Shown in pieces: positions 39,801-49,872 of a stretch of DNA of 64,000 nt. The stretch spans positions 62,001 through 126,000 of the forward strand of contig NZ_JAPCHW010000002.1 of NCBI RefSeq assembly GCF_026107515.2, written 5' to 3'. The translations under genes were made by a program, and so were the position numbers. The stretch comes from Glutamicibacter sp. MNS18. Its GTDB lineage: Bacteria; Actinomycetota; Actinomycetes; Actinomycetales; Micrococcaceae. The notes beneath the pieces were generated by a model, which did no database searches, was not told the DNA's origin, and was given only the letters and a program-made list of their open reading frames with translations. The first letter of the stretch is position 1. Each line of letters begins with the position of its first letter.

Positions 39801-40370
39801 ATGGCGATCATCCGTACCTACCGCGAGAACGAGAAGAACGAATTGCAGTTCCGCGAGGCCTGGTACCAGCAGTTCGAGAACGAGGACCTGGGCCAGTTCG
39901 TGATCAACCACGGCACCGTGGGACACCAGTCGAAGACCAGCACGGTGCAGGATGTCGATATGGACCGGGCCGACGAATTGTTCGCCGGCTTCCTGGAACA
40001 ATGCGCCGAGGACGGGTACGCCGAGATCCCCGCCGAGCAGCAGTCATGGATCATCGTCCAGTACGCATTGAAGAGCGCGACAGGCACCGAACGGGACCGC
40101 TACCTGGAGCACAAGGCCAGCGACGCGCTCACCTCCCACCTGGCCTGGCGCGGGCTGGGTACCGTCGAATCCAGCGACTTCGCCCGCTTCAAGCTGAACC
40201 TGCGCATCCTGTCCCCGGCACCCAAGCTGGCCGTGGCCGCCGTCAAGGTCTGCATCCGCGAAGCGAAACTGGACTTCACCAAGATGACCATTGCCACCGC
40301 CGCCTACGACGGACTGGACCGCGCCAAGGTGGTCCACCCGCTGCCACCCAAGCCGTTCTCGCTGGACTAA
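39801..40370 (+). CDS. Hypothetical protein
   Basis: 189 residues (MAIIRTYRENEKNELQFREAWYQQF), with AAAGGA 8 nt upstream. Helical, charged, without membrane segments. An acidic first half (VDMDRADELFAGFLEQCAEDG) is followed by a basic half (SDFARFKLNLRIL, KLAVAAVKVCIREAKLDF). I do not recognise a family. It starts 27 nt after DUF402 and may share the dxs transcript. Confidence 0.72.
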   Translation: MAIIRTYRENEKNELQFREAWYQQFENEDLGQFVINHGTVGHQSKTSTVQDVDMDRADELFAGFLEQCAEDGYAEIPAEQQSWIIVQYALKSATGTERDRYLEHKASDALTSHLAWRGLGTVESSDFARFKLNLRILSPAPKLAVAAVKVCIREAKLDFTKMTIATAAYDGLDRAKVVHPLPPKPFSLD

Positions 40371-40409
40371 TCCCGGCCGGTTTCGGCCCATCCCGAGCTA
40401 AGAGGAGAC

Positions 40410-40736
40410 ATGTTGCAGAGCAATTCGCACGATCGCGGCACCGGGCGCAAGACATCGCGTCTGGGGGAAAGCCGCACACCGATGCACTTGGTGTTCCAGG
40501 CCAGCATCGGTGTCATCCTCGGTTTGGGGCTGGCTTCGGTCATCGACCTGCCCGCCGCGCAACTGGCGCTGACCGGTGTGGTCATCAGCATCGTGGCCTG
40601 GGTTATCGAACACGGGGTGGACTTCTCGAGCAGGAATCTGCGCACGGCCGGGCGGATCGGTTTGCTGCTCAAACTCGTGGCGTTGATCGGCTTCACCATC
40701 TCGGTCAGTTCGCTGGTGGGCCTGGTCTCCGCCTAG
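40410..40736 (+). CDS. Small membrane protein, tandem paralogue A
   Basis: 108 residues with an AGGAG Shine-Dalgarno. A basic N-terminus (about 25 residues) is followed by helices near 28-45 (FQASIGVILGLGLASVI), 50-66 (QLALTGVVISIVAWVI) and 85-105 (LLLKLVALIGFTISVSSLVG). It aligns along most of its length with the next gene. Function unknown. Confidence 0.72.
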   Translation: MLQSNSHDRGTGRKTSRLGESRTPMHLVFQASIGVILGLGLASVIDLPAAQLALTGVVISIVAWVIEHGVDFSSRNLRTAGRIGLLLKLVALIGFTISVSSLVGLVSA

Positions 40737-40757
40737 GGCCGGGCGCAGGATCGACCA

Positions 40758-41081
40758 ATGAACCGGATGACAGGTAGAACCGCAGCGGATCACTGGCGCC
40801 AGTGGTGGCCGGGCCACCGGAAAGCGCTGCTGACCACCGGCCAGCTCGTTCTCGGCATCGTGCTGGGCATCGCATTGGCCAGACTCATGGACCTGCCCGA
40901 GGAGCAGAAGGCGCTGGTCGGTACGCTCACGACCCTGGTCACCTGGCTGGCCGACGAGGCGTTCAAGCTGCCGTCCCGGGAAGGCCGCGGCGGAAAGCTG
41001 ATCCATGGATCATTGCGCATGATCTCGTTGATCGGATTCATGCTGGCCCTGCAATCGCTGGCCGTGCTCAACGGCTGGTGA
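40758..41081 (+). CDS. Small membrane protein, tandem paralogue B
   Basis: 107 residues. Same plan as the preceding gene: TTGQLVLGIVLGIALARLMDLP, then QKALVGTLTTLVTWLADEAF and a final helix MISLIGFMLALQSL. The shared pattern (LGxxLGxxLAxxxDLPxxQxAL and LIGFxxxxxSL) points to a local tandem duplication. AGGA lies upstream of ATG 40758. Function unknown. Confidence 0.72.
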   Translation: MNRMTGRTAADHWRQWWPGHRKALLTTGQLVLGIVLGIALARLMDLPEEQKALVGTLTTLVTWLADEAFKLPSREGRGGKLIHGSLRMISLIGFMLALQSLAVLNGW

Positions 41082-41321
41082 CCGGGCTTATGGGCAGACG
41101 TACGGGAGCCTAAGGGCGGAGGCGGACCGGTCTGGCCCGTGGCGGGTGAAGACACGCGCCCGCCTGGCCCCTGAAACGGGAGCCCTGGGGTCTGGGCGTG
41201 GGCTTTTCGCGTCCGCCTCCGGTCACGGCAACGGCCTGGCTACACACCTGCTCCGGCGCAGTGGCGGTTCCATCCGTTCCGTCTCCGGCAATACCGTGTC
41301 ACGGGACAGCAGTGCGGCACC
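41082..41321. other. Intergenic region without a gene
   Basis: About 240 bp after the second small membrane gene and before the argG terminator. Short open frames have no ribosome-binding site or recognisable content. An imperfect AGCCC/GGGCT hairpin followed by TTTT near 41180-41207 may end the plus-strand transcript. Nothing else stands out. Confidence 0.45.
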
Positions 41322-41325
41322 AAAA

Positions 41326-41366
41326 AGTGGGGCCGGGATCATCAGGTAGACGATCCCGGCCCCACT
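41326..41366 (-). terminator. Intrinsic terminator of argG
   Basis: AGTGGGGCCGGGATC (41326-41340) and its exact complement (41352-41366) form a 15-bp stem with an 11-nt loop. Read on the minus strand, the stem runs into five T (complement of 41322-41326). It lies 20 nt beyond the argG stop. Confidence 0.88.
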
Positions 41367-41385
41367 GGCCTGATTCGGTCCGAAA

Positions 41386-42822
<1,437 letters not shown>

Positions 42823-42951
42823 CTAATGGATAAATATGCAATGAAGTGAATTTTGACGTTAATAAGTTCGAAGTCACTGATCAGGGGTTAGGTTGGAAGT
42901 GAGTGTCGGCACCTACCGCGCGGCACGGACTATGGAAGAAGAGGGGTAGAG

Positions 42952-43926
42952 ATGGAATTCCGCCAGCTGGGCCGTAGTGGCCTGAGCGTATCGGTCGTTG
43001 GTTTGGGGTGCAACAACCTGGGCCGTGCCGGCACGGCCACCGAAAGCCAGGCTGGCACCAACGAGGTGATCAACGCGGCACTGGACGCCGGCATCACGTT
43101 GTTCGATGTCGCCGACACCTACGGAAAGCGGCCCGGTTTGTCGGAGGAGAGGATCGGCCGCGCCCTGGGTCGGCGGCGCGATGAGGTGGTGCTGGCCACC
43201 AAATTCGGAATGGACATGGGAGGGGTCAATGGCGCGGATTTCGGTGCGCGTGGTTCCCGACGCTATATCGTCCGGGCCGTGGAAGCCTCGCTGCGGCGAC
43301 TGCAAACCGAGCACATCGACCTCTACCAATTCCATACGCCGGACCCGAACACCCCCATCGAGGAAACCCTGAGTGCGCTCAACGACCTGGTGGCCTCGGG
43401 CAAGGTCCGATATATCGGACATTCGAACCGGACCGGGTGGCAGATCGCCCAAGCCGAATACGTGGCCCGGCAGATGGGCACCGAGCGATTCATTTCGGCA
43501 CAGAACCACTACAACCTGATCGACCGCAGGGCCGAACTGGAGGTATTACCCGCGGCCAGGGAGTTCGGTTTAGGGGTCCTTCCCTACTTCCCGCTGGCCA
43601 ATGGGTTGTTGACGGGCAAGTACTCCAAGGGCCATGCCCCGCAAGGCAGCCGGCTGACCCATGCCCGACAGCATTTGGTCCAGACCAGCGACTTCGACCA
43701 ATTGGAGAAGTTCGCCTCCTTCGCTGCCGAACGCGACCTGAGCCCGATCCAACTGGCGTTTTCCTGGTTGGCGGCACAGACACCGGTTGCCTCGGTCATC
43801 GCAGGCGCGACCCGTCCCGAGCAGATCAGGGCCAACGCCGAAGCGGTGCGGTGGGTGCCCACGGAAGCCGAACGGGCCGAACTGGACGGAATTTTCGCCG
43901 CGCCACCTGCCGTGGCCCTGTTCTGA
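42952..43926 (+). CDS. Aldo/keto reductase
   Basis: 324 residues; GAGGGG precedes ATG 42952. NADPH-dependent carbonyl reductase of the AKR (beta/alpha)8 fold. The tetrad is intact: Asp52, Tyr57 (FDVADTYG), Lys84 (LATKFG) and His128 (DLYQFHTPD). The cofactor region ends with SVIAGATRPEQIRANAEA. The upstream region shared with argG is AT-rich. The substrate is not predictable. Confidence 0.93.
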   Translation: MEFRQLGRSGLSVSVVGLGCNNLGRAGTATESQAGTNEVINAALDAGITLFDVADTYGKRPGLSEERIGRALGRRRDEVVLATKFGMDMGGVNGADFGARGSRRYIVRAVEASLRRLQTEHIDLYQFHTPDPNTPIEETLSALNDLVASGKVRYIGHSNRTGWQIAQAEYVARQMGTERFISAQNHYNLIDRRAELEVLPAAREFGLGVLPYFPLANGLLTGKYSKGHAPQGSRLTHARQHLVQTSDFDQLEKFASFAAERDLSPIQLAFSWLAAQTPVASVIAGATRPEQIRANAEAVRWVPTEAERAELDGIFAAPPAVALF

Positions 43927-43948
43927 CGTGCCAAGGCCCTGCGCGGTT

Positions 43949-44431
43949 CTATTCGCCGAGGAAAACGAGGACCTGCCCGTCCCTGATGACTGCCGCATAC
44001 CGGGTCAGGCCCGTTCGCGCAGGGCCGGCCAAAACCGAACCGTCGGCCAGCGCAAAACGCGATCCATGGCAGGGGCAGCGGAACTCCTCGCCGGGGGAGT
44101 CTCCGCTCACCGCGCACCCCTGGTGCGGGCATTCATTGGAGTAGGCCACCACGTCCTGTTCGGTGCTGCGGTACACCAGCACTGTGGGTTCACGGCCACT
44201 GTCCGGATCGGTGAGTTTGACCGACCGCCGGGAACCGACGGGTAGTTCGGCGGCGGGCAGGACAGGCAGCCCAGCGCCGGACGGTTCGGGTGCGCTTGCG
44301 GCGGGTGAAGGGATGCCCGTTGCAGGCGCGGGGGAGGAGGTGCCCTCGCAACCAGTGATCAGGGCGGTGCCGCCCAATAGCGCGGATGAGCCCAGAACCA
44401 GTCGTCGGGTGGGCGGCGTCGAATTATTCAT
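43949..44431 (-). CDS. Rieske [2Fe-2S] lipoprotein (paralogue 1)
   Basis: 160 residues from ATG 44431 (MNNSTPPTRRLVLGSSALLGG). Twin-arginine-like TRRLVLG, hydrophobic stretch and lipobox LITGC (Cys28) predict a Tat-exported, lipid-anchored protein. A Pro/Ala/Ser linker precedes a compact Rieske domain with both cluster motifs, CPHQGC (Cys101, His103) and CPCHGS (Cys119, His122). It is not linked to cytochrome bc1 genes. Probably a one-electron carrier on the outer membrane face; the partner is unknown. Confidence 0.9.
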   Translation of the reverse strand: MNNSTPPTRRLVLGSSALLGGTALITGCEGTSSPAPATGIPSPAASAPEPSGAGLPVLPAAELPVGSRRSVKLTDPDSGREPTVLVYRSTEQDVVAYSNECPHQGCAVSGDSPGEEFRCPCHGSRFALADGSVLAGPARTGLTRYAAVIRDGQVLVFLGE

Positions 44432-44503
44432 ACGATAATCTTGGCAGGCCAAGCTGTGAACCGTGGTGGATTTCCGGCGGTCGGGGTCCCCGCCCGCGTC
44501 CGT

Positions 44504-44986
44504 CTAGGCGTCCTCGACCGGAATGTAAACTACGATATCCGGCCCCTCGATGGCGCACCCGTAGCGGACCAATGCTCCCATGGCAGGTCCCGCGGTGGCG
44601 GTTCCCCCATCGGGCTCGAAATGCGATCCGTGGCAGGCGCAGTAGAAGTCGTCCTTGGAGGGGGACTTGACACCAACCGCGCATCCCTGGTGGGTACAGA
44701 TGTTGGAGTAGGCCAGCACGGTCTGCTCGTCCTTGCGGAAGAGCAGCACCCCGATATCGTGGCCGGTCGCGGGGTCCTTCGCGGCCACCTGGGCACGGGA
44801 CAGGACCGGCAATTGCTCGGCGGACAATACAGCCTGACCCTCGCCCATGGGTTGCGGAATCGGGGCGGGGGTGTTGACCGGGGCTTCGGATTCTCCGTTT
44901 CCGCAGGCAGCGAGTGTGGCGGTGGCTCCCAAAAGGGTGGCGGCGCACATGATGGTGCGGCGCGCTGGGTGAGGTACTTCAGTCAT
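44504..44986 (-). CDS. Rieske [2Fe-2S] lipoprotein (paralogue 2)
   Basis: 160 residues from ATG 44986 (MTEVPHPARRTIMCAATLLGA), chosen for GGA 5 nt upstream; ATG 44995 is in frame. Same architecture as the neighbouring gene: RR motif, lipobox LAAC (Cys28), Pro-rich linker, Rieske domain with CTHQGC (Cys97, His99) and CACHGS (Cys116, His119). The two genes are tandem on the same strand with 72 nt between and clearly arose by duplication. Confidence 0.9.
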   Translation of the reverse strand: MTEVPHPARRTIMCAATLLGATATLAACGNGESEAPVNTPAPIPQPMGEGQAVLSAEQLPVLSRAQVAAKDPATGHDIGVLLFRKDEQTVLAYSNICTHQGCAVGVKSPSKDDFYCACHGSHFEPDGGTATAGPAMGALVRYGCAIEGPDIVVYIPVEDA

Positions 44987-45025
44987 ATGTTCCATCTTGG
45001 CAGAGGATTCGCCGGCAACCGAAAT

Positions 45026-45066
45026 GCACCCGGTGCAGGCCGCGTCGATTCGGCTGCACCGGGTGC
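45026..45066 (-). terminator. Terminator of the fadA-fadB transcript
   Basis: GCACCCGGTGCAG (45026-45038) pairs exactly with 45054-45066 (13 bp, 15-nt loop), followed on the minus strand by ATTTCGG. It lies 24 nt after the fadB stop. Confidence 0.7.
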
Positions 45067-45090
45067 CTTGGCACATGGGTAGCGTGTGGG

Positions 45091-47205
45091 TCAGCTGTGG
45101 AACTTCTTCCCGTTCACGCGTTCGGACGCACCCACCTGGTCCAGGTAAGGGGTGATCCCGCCCAGATGCAGAGGCCAGCCGGCCCCGGTAATCATGCACA
45201 AATCCACGTCCTGCGGCTCGGCGACCACGCCTTCGTCCAGCAACAGGCCGATTTCCTGCGCCAACGCATCCTGGACCCGGATGAGCACCTGCTCGGCCGA
45301 GGACGGGTTGTTTCCGAATTCCATGACCGAGGTCGCCTTCGGATCGATGACTTGCTGTCCGTTCTGGTCCTCGATCCACAACGCCTTGATCTGGTGGTCG
45401 ATCAGCGACTGCAGATTTTTCGAGACGGTGAATCGTTCACCGAAGGCGGCATTCAGCGACTCGTTGACATGTTGGGCCACCGGCAGACCGACCATGGCCA
45501 ACAGCGTGAACGGAGTCATGGGCAGACCCATCGGTTTCAGCGCCGTATCGGCGGTAAGCGCATCGGTACCTTCGTCGAATGCGGCCTGGACTTCGCTCAT
45601 CAGTCGCAGCAACACGCGGTTGACCACGAACGCAGCGGAATCGGCGGTGCGCACGCAGGTTTTGCGCAGAGTCTTGCCCATGCTGAAGGCCGTGGCCAGG
45701 GTCGAGTCGTCGGTCCATTCGGTGCCGGAGATCTCCAGCAGCGGCATGACGGCGACAGGGTTGAAGAAGTGGAAACCGACCAGCCGTTCGGGATGCTTCA
45801 GGTCCCGGCCCATTTCCGTCACCGATAGCGAGGAGGTGTTGGTGGCCAGGATGCAGTCCGGGCGGACCACGTCCTCGACTTCGGCAAAGACCTGCTTCTT
45901 CACCGACAGTTCCTCGAATACCGCCTCGATCACGAAGTCGGCATCGGCGAAGACGTCCTTGGTGATAGACCCCGAGACCAGGGCCTTGGCCCGGTTCACG
46001 GAGTCCTGGCTCATGCGTCCCTTGGCCAATTGCTTGTCCAGTTCCCCGTGGATGTATCCCAGACCCTTGTCGATCCGGGACTGGTCAAGGTCGGTGAGCA
46101 CGACGGGTACCTGCAGGCGTCGGACAAACAGCAGCGCCAGCTGGCTGGCCATCAGTCCTGCGCCGACTACGCCCACCTTCGTGACCGGGCGGGCCAGCTT
46201 GGCATCCGGGGCACCGGCCGGTCGTTTGGACCGGCGCTGCACCAGATCAAGGAACCCGTAGATGGTGTTATGGAACTGGGCAGTGGCCATCATCTCGGTC
46301 AGCGCATCGATTTCCAGGCGCGCCGATTCGCGCTGGGAGCGCCCGATTCCGGCGCGGAAGACCTCGATGGCCTTGTAGGGGGCCGGTGCCGCACCGGAAA
46401 CCTTGGTTTCGATGAACCTGTACGAAACCTCGGCCGCGGCTTGGAACCGTGCTGCTCCTTCCACGGTGGAGTCATCCACGGTATTGGGGCGCTGGACCAC
46501 GTGATCCCCGGTCAGCACGGAGTCCGCAAACTGCAGCGACTGCTCCAGGAAATCAGCCGGTTCGAACAATGCGTCGGCAACGCCGAGCTTGTAGGCGGCC
46601 GGACCGGACAGCGTGCGGTTGTTGTTCCAGGGGTTTTCGATGATGACCTTCAGCCCGGCCTCCGGGCCGATCAGCCGCGGCAGACGGTAAATCCCGGCCC
46701 ACCCGGGGATCAGCCCGAGGAAGGACTCGGGTAGCCCCAGGGCACCGGCCGCCGCCGAAACCGTGCGGTAGGTGCAGGCCAAAGCGATTTCCAAACCGCC
46801 GCCCAGGGCCAGGCCGTTGATGAAACTGAATGTGGGAACGCCCAGATCGGCCAGCAGGTCGTAGGTGGCATGCCCCAGAGCGGCCATCGCCCGCGCGTCC
46901 TCGGCCCGTTTCAGGTTGCTCACCGCCGACAAATCGGCCCCGGCAACCAGGAAGTAGGGTTTGCCGGTGAGGGCGACCGCATCGATCTCGCCGGCGGCGG
47001 CGCGCTGCTTCAAACCGGTGAGGACCTCGCGCAGTTCCAGCAGCGAGTTCGGCCCCAGGGTCGTCGGCTTCGTGTGATCCAGCCCGTTGTCGAGGGTGAT
47101 CAGCACGATCGTCTTGCCGCTGGGCAGTGTCATCTCCTCGGCCAGCGAATGGGTGACGATCTCGTCTTTCATCAGTTCGGCGACAGCCGCAAAGTCATGT
47201 GTCAT
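45091..47205 (-). CDS. fadB: Fatty-acid oxidation complex alpha subunit (enoyl-CoA hydratase / 3-hydroxyacyl-CoA dehydrogenase)
   Basis: 704 residues from ATG 47205 (AGGAATTTGGAC upstream). The crotonase half has VAGADLSAV and both catalytic glutamates (GLALGGGLEIAL and LPESFLGLIPGWAG). The dehydrogenase half has an NAD site VGVVGAGLMASQLAL near 345 and the catalytic His in GFHFFNPVAVMPLLEI, then two C-terminal helical domains. It performs the middle two steps of beta-oxidation. It lies 10 nt downstream of fadA and is transcribed with it. Confidence 0.95.
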   Translation of the reverse strand: MTHDFAAVAELMKDEIVTHSLAEEMTLPSGKTIVLITLDNGLDHTKPTTLGPNSLLELREVLTGLKQRAAAGEIDAVALTGKPYFLVAGADLSAVSNLKRAEDARAMAALGHATYDLLADLGVPTFSFINGLALGGGLEIALACTYRTVSAAAGALGLPESFLGLIPGWAGIYRLPRLIGPEAGLKVIIENPWNNNRTLSGPAAYKLGVADALFEPADFLEQSLQFADSVLTGDHVVQRPNTVDDSTVEGAARFQAAAEVSYRFIETKVSGAAPAPYKAIEVFRAGIGRSQRESARLEIDALTEMMATAQFHNTIYGFLDLVQRRSKRPAGAPDAKLARPVTKVGVVGAGLMASQLALLFVRRLQVPVVLTDLDQSRIDKGLGYIHGELDKQLAKGRMSQDSVNRAKALVSGSITKDVFADADFVIEAVFEELSVKKQVFAEVEDVVRPDCILATNTSSLSVTEMGRDLKHPERLVGFHFFNPVAVMPLLEISGTEWTDDSTLATAFSMGKTLRKTCVRTADSAAFVVNRVLLRLMSEVQAAFDEGTDALTADTALKPMGLPMTPFTLLAMVGLPVAQHVNESLNAAFGERFTVSKNLQSLIDHQIKALWIEDQNGQQVIDPKATSVMEFGNNPSSAEQVLIRVQDALAQEIGLLLDEGVVAEPQDVDLCMITGAGWPLHLGGITPYLDQVGASERVNGKKFHS

Positions 47206-47215
47206 GTCCAAATTC

Positions 47216-48454
47216 CTAAGCCTCGGTCCCAAAATCCTGGTGATGCGGATTCTCCCAGATCACCGTGCCGCCCATACCCAGGCCGATGCACATGGTGGTG
47301 ATCCCGTAACGTACCGAGGAGTCCTCGGCGAACTGGCGCGCCAGCTGGGTCATCAGGCGAACCCCGGAGGAGGCCAGCGGGTGGCCCACGGCAATGGCGC
47401 CACCGTAGCGGTTGACCCGTGGGTCGTCCTGGTCGATACCGTAGTGGTCCAGGAAGGAAAGCACCTGGACCGCGAAGGCCTCGTTGATCTCGAACAGTCC
47501 GATGTCCTGGATCCCGAGCCCGGCCTTGGCCAGGGCCTTCTCCGTTGCCGGCACCGGGCCGTAGCCCATGACATCGGGGTCGACGCCGGCGAAGGCGAAG
47601 GAGACCATGCGCATTCTCGCTGCCAGGCCCAATTCGCGTGCCGCCTGGCCACTGGTGAGCAGTGCCGCGGTTGCACCGTCGTTGAGCCCTGCAGCGTTGC
47701 CGGCGGTGACCCGGCCGTGGGCGCGGAAGGGGGTGCGCAGGTCGGCCAGGTCTTCGAGGGTGGTTCCGGGGCGCGGGGGTTCATCGGCGGTATTCAGTTT
47801 CCAGCCTTCGCCCGGGCGACGGGAAGCCACCGGCACCAGGTCGGGCTGGATCTGGCCTGCCTCGTAGGCGGCGGCCAATTTCCTCTGGCTGGATACCGCG
47901 TACCGGTCGGCGCGTTCCTTGGTGATTGCCGGGAACCGATCATGCAGGTTCTCGGCGGTATTTCCCATGTTCAAGGCCTGTGGGTCGACGATCCTTTCGG
48001 CCAGGAACCGCGGGTTGGGATCGGCGCCGGCTCCCATCGGGTGGTTGCCCATATGCTCGACACCGCCGGCGATGACCACATCGTAGGAACCGAAGGCGAT
48101 GCCGCCAGCCGTTGAGGTGACCGCGGTCATCGCCCCGGCGCACATCCGGTCGATGGCGTAACCGGGAACCGATTTGGGCAGCCCCGACAACAGCCCGACG
48201 GTGCGTCCGATGGTCAGTCCCTGATCGCCGGTCTGCGTGGTGGCGGCCATGGCCACTTCGTCGACCTTCTGTGCCGGTACGTTGGGGTTGCGGCGCAGCA
48301 GCTCACGCACGGTTTTCACGGCCAGGTCATCGGCCCGCATTCCGTGGTAGATGCCCTTGTCACCGGCCTTGCCGAAGGGGGTGCGCACCCCGTCGATGAA
48401 GACGACGTCGCGGTCGCTCAGCGCCGTGTGCACTCTCGGATCGTTAGCACTCAC
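47216..48454 (-). CDS. fadA: Acetyl-CoA acyltransferase (3-ketoacyl-CoA thiolase)
   Basis: 412 residues from GTG 48454 (MSANDPRVHTALSDRDVVFI); AAGGAG 8 nt upstream rules out longer starts. Thiolytic cleavage, the last beta-oxidation step. Nucleophile Cys105 in DRMCAGAMTAV, catalytic His in GHPLASSGVR and second Cys in CIGLGMGG are present. First gene of fadA-fadB. A short dyad upstream (48528-48543) may be a repressor site. Confidence 0.95.
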   Translation of the reverse strand: MSANDPRVHTALSDRDVVFIDGVRTPFGKAGDKGIYHGMRADDLAVKTVRELLRRNPNVPAQKVDEVAMAATTQTGDQGLTIGRTVGLLSGLPKSVPGYAIDRMCAGAMTAVTSTAGGIAFGSYDVVIAGGVEHMGNHPMGAGADPNPRFLAERIVDPQALNMGNTAENLHDRFPAITKERADRYAVSSQRKLAAAYEAGQIQPDLVPVASRRPGEGWKLNTADEPPRPGTTLEDLADLRTPFRAHGRVTAGNAAGLNDGATAALLTSGQAARELGLAARMRMVSFAFAGVDPDVMGYGPVPATEKALAKAGLGIQDIGLFEINEAFAVQVLSFLDHYGIDQDDPRVNRYGGAIAVGHPLASSGVRLMTQLARQFAEDSSVRYGITTMCIGLGMGGTVIWENPHHQDFGTEA

Positions 48455-48527
48455 CGTTGTGGCTCCTTGTTGTGTTCCATTGGTCCGATACATCGGAAGG
48501 ACGTAGATCATGTGACCCACAACATAC

Positions 48528-48543
48528 GTTACTCATCGGTAAC
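48528..48543. promoter_or_regulatory. Dyad upstream of fadA (candidate TetR-type operator)
   Basis: GTTAC - TCATCG - GTAAC, 5-bp perfect arms, 74 nt upstream of the fadA GTG. The spacing and GTTAC/GTAAC core resemble operators of TetR-family fatty-acid regulators; no regulator gene is adjacent. Confidence 0.35.
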
Positions 48544-48619
48544 TTGAAGCGCAAGTGCCTTGCGTCACTGGGCAGGGGTATCCGGGACGGATTGCGGGCA
48601 GCCCGGAGCCGGGTAAGGG

Positions 48620-49837
48620 CTATTTGGCCAAGACCGCGGCAAGTTTGGCCGACAGGAGTTCCCGCTGCCACGGGCGTGCGCCGAGTTCGGCCAGCGCCTC
48701 GTCCACGGAGTGGGCGGAAATGCCCGCGGGTGGTTCCCAGCAGAGTTGGCGCAGGAACTTCGGGGTCAGCAGATTCTCGGCCGGGATGTTCCAGTCCTCG
48801 GCGACCTCGGTGACCAGCGGCTTGGCGGCACCCAGGCGTTCTGCCGCCTTCGGGTTCTTTTCGGTCCATGCCCGCGGATTGGGTAAGCCGTTACCGTGTT
48901 GGCGCACGTCGGGCAGGTCATTGCTGCTCTTGCCTCGGGAGATGGCATCAAGCCAGCGCGGGGCATCACGTTTGGCGCTGCGTCCGTGGAAGCCACGGGT
49001 TTGCAGCAGTTGCGGTACCGAGCCCGGCCGGTGCTCCACTGCCACCATGATCGCCGAGTCGGACAGCAGGCGTCCAGGGGCGACATCGCGGGACTTGGCC
49101 AGTGCCTCGCGTGCCAGCCAGAGCTCGCGCGCAATGGCCAGGGAACGGCGGTTCTTCAGTTTGTGGATGCCCGAGAGCCTGCGCCACGGTTCGGCAACCG
49201 GTTCAGGGGCAGGAAGCTGGAGCAGGTAATCGAACTCCTGCCGGGCGAATTCCAGCTTGTGCTGCTGGTCAAGCACATCGCTGACCCGGTCGCGCAGCTC
49301 AAGGAGCACTTCCACATCAAGTGCCGCGTAATTCAGCCATGATTCCGGCAGCGGGCGGGTAGACCAATCGACAGCGGAATGCTCCTTGGCAAGCTTGAGG
49401 TTCAGATGTTCGGCCACCATGGTACCCAGTGCGACCCGGGGGTAACCGGCCAATCGACCGGCCAACTCGGTGTCGAACAGCTCGGGTGGATACAATCCCT
49501 CGTCGTTCAGGCAGGGGAGATCCTGGGTGGCGGCGTGTAATACCCAGGATTCGCCGTTCATGAATCGGGCCAGCGGATCAAGCGAATCCAGGACCTCGGG
49601 ATCCACCAGCCAGGTGCCGGAACCTTCCCGACGGATTTGTATGAGGAAAGCTCGTTGCCCGTAGCGGAACCCGCTGGCGCGTTCGGTATCCACCGCCAAT
49701 GCGCCACGACCGGCCTTGAGGGATCGCACCGCGCGATCCAGCCCGGGGGCGGTATTGATCACTTCGGGAATGCCCTGGCTGGGGGCAGTCAGATCGGTGA
49801 GTACTGGCTCTGTGGATTCGGTTTCAGGACTGCTCAT
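48620..49837 (-). CDS. rnd: Ribonuclease D-like 3'-5' exonuclease with HRDC domain
   Basis: 405 residues. The DEDDy exonuclease domain covers about 25-200: AVDTERASGFRYGQRAFLIQI (Asp, Glu), LHAATQDLPCL (Asp) and WLNYAALDVEVLLEL (Tyr, Asp). An HRDC domain follows from about 215 (PWRRLSGIHKLKNRRSLAIARELW) and a C-terminal domain closes the protein. It trims 3' ends of tRNA and other stable RNA. It lies 35 nt downstream of DUF3000, the arrangement also found in M. tuberculosis (Rv2680-Rv2681). Confidence 0.93.
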   Translation of the reverse strand: MSSPETESTEPVLTDLTAPSQGIPEVINTAPGLDRAVRSLKAGRGALAVDTERASGFRYGQRAFLIQIRREGSGTWLVDPEVLDSLDPLARFMNGESWVLHAATQDLPCLNDEGLYPPELFDTELAGRLAGYPRVALGTMVAEHLNLKLAKEHSAVDWSTRPLPESWLNYAALDVEVLLELRDRVSDVLDQQHKLEFARQEFDYLLQLPAPEPVAEPWRRLSGIHKLKNRRSLAIARELWLAREALAKSRDVAPGRLLSDSAIMVAVEHRPGSVPQLLQTRGFHGRSAKRDAPRWLDAISRGKSSNDLPDVRQHGNGLPNPRAWTEKNPKAAERLGAAKPLVTEVAEDWNIPAENLLTPKFLRQLCWEPPAGISAHSVDEALAELGARPWQRELLSAKLAAVLAK

Positions 49838-49872
49838 GATCTTTCCATCATATGCCTGCCTGCACCCGGAAC

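Noticed and set aside
41142-41349. Short open frame after the tandem small membrane genes
   Set aside because: No ribosome-binding site, no recognisable composition, and it runs into the argG terminator stem.
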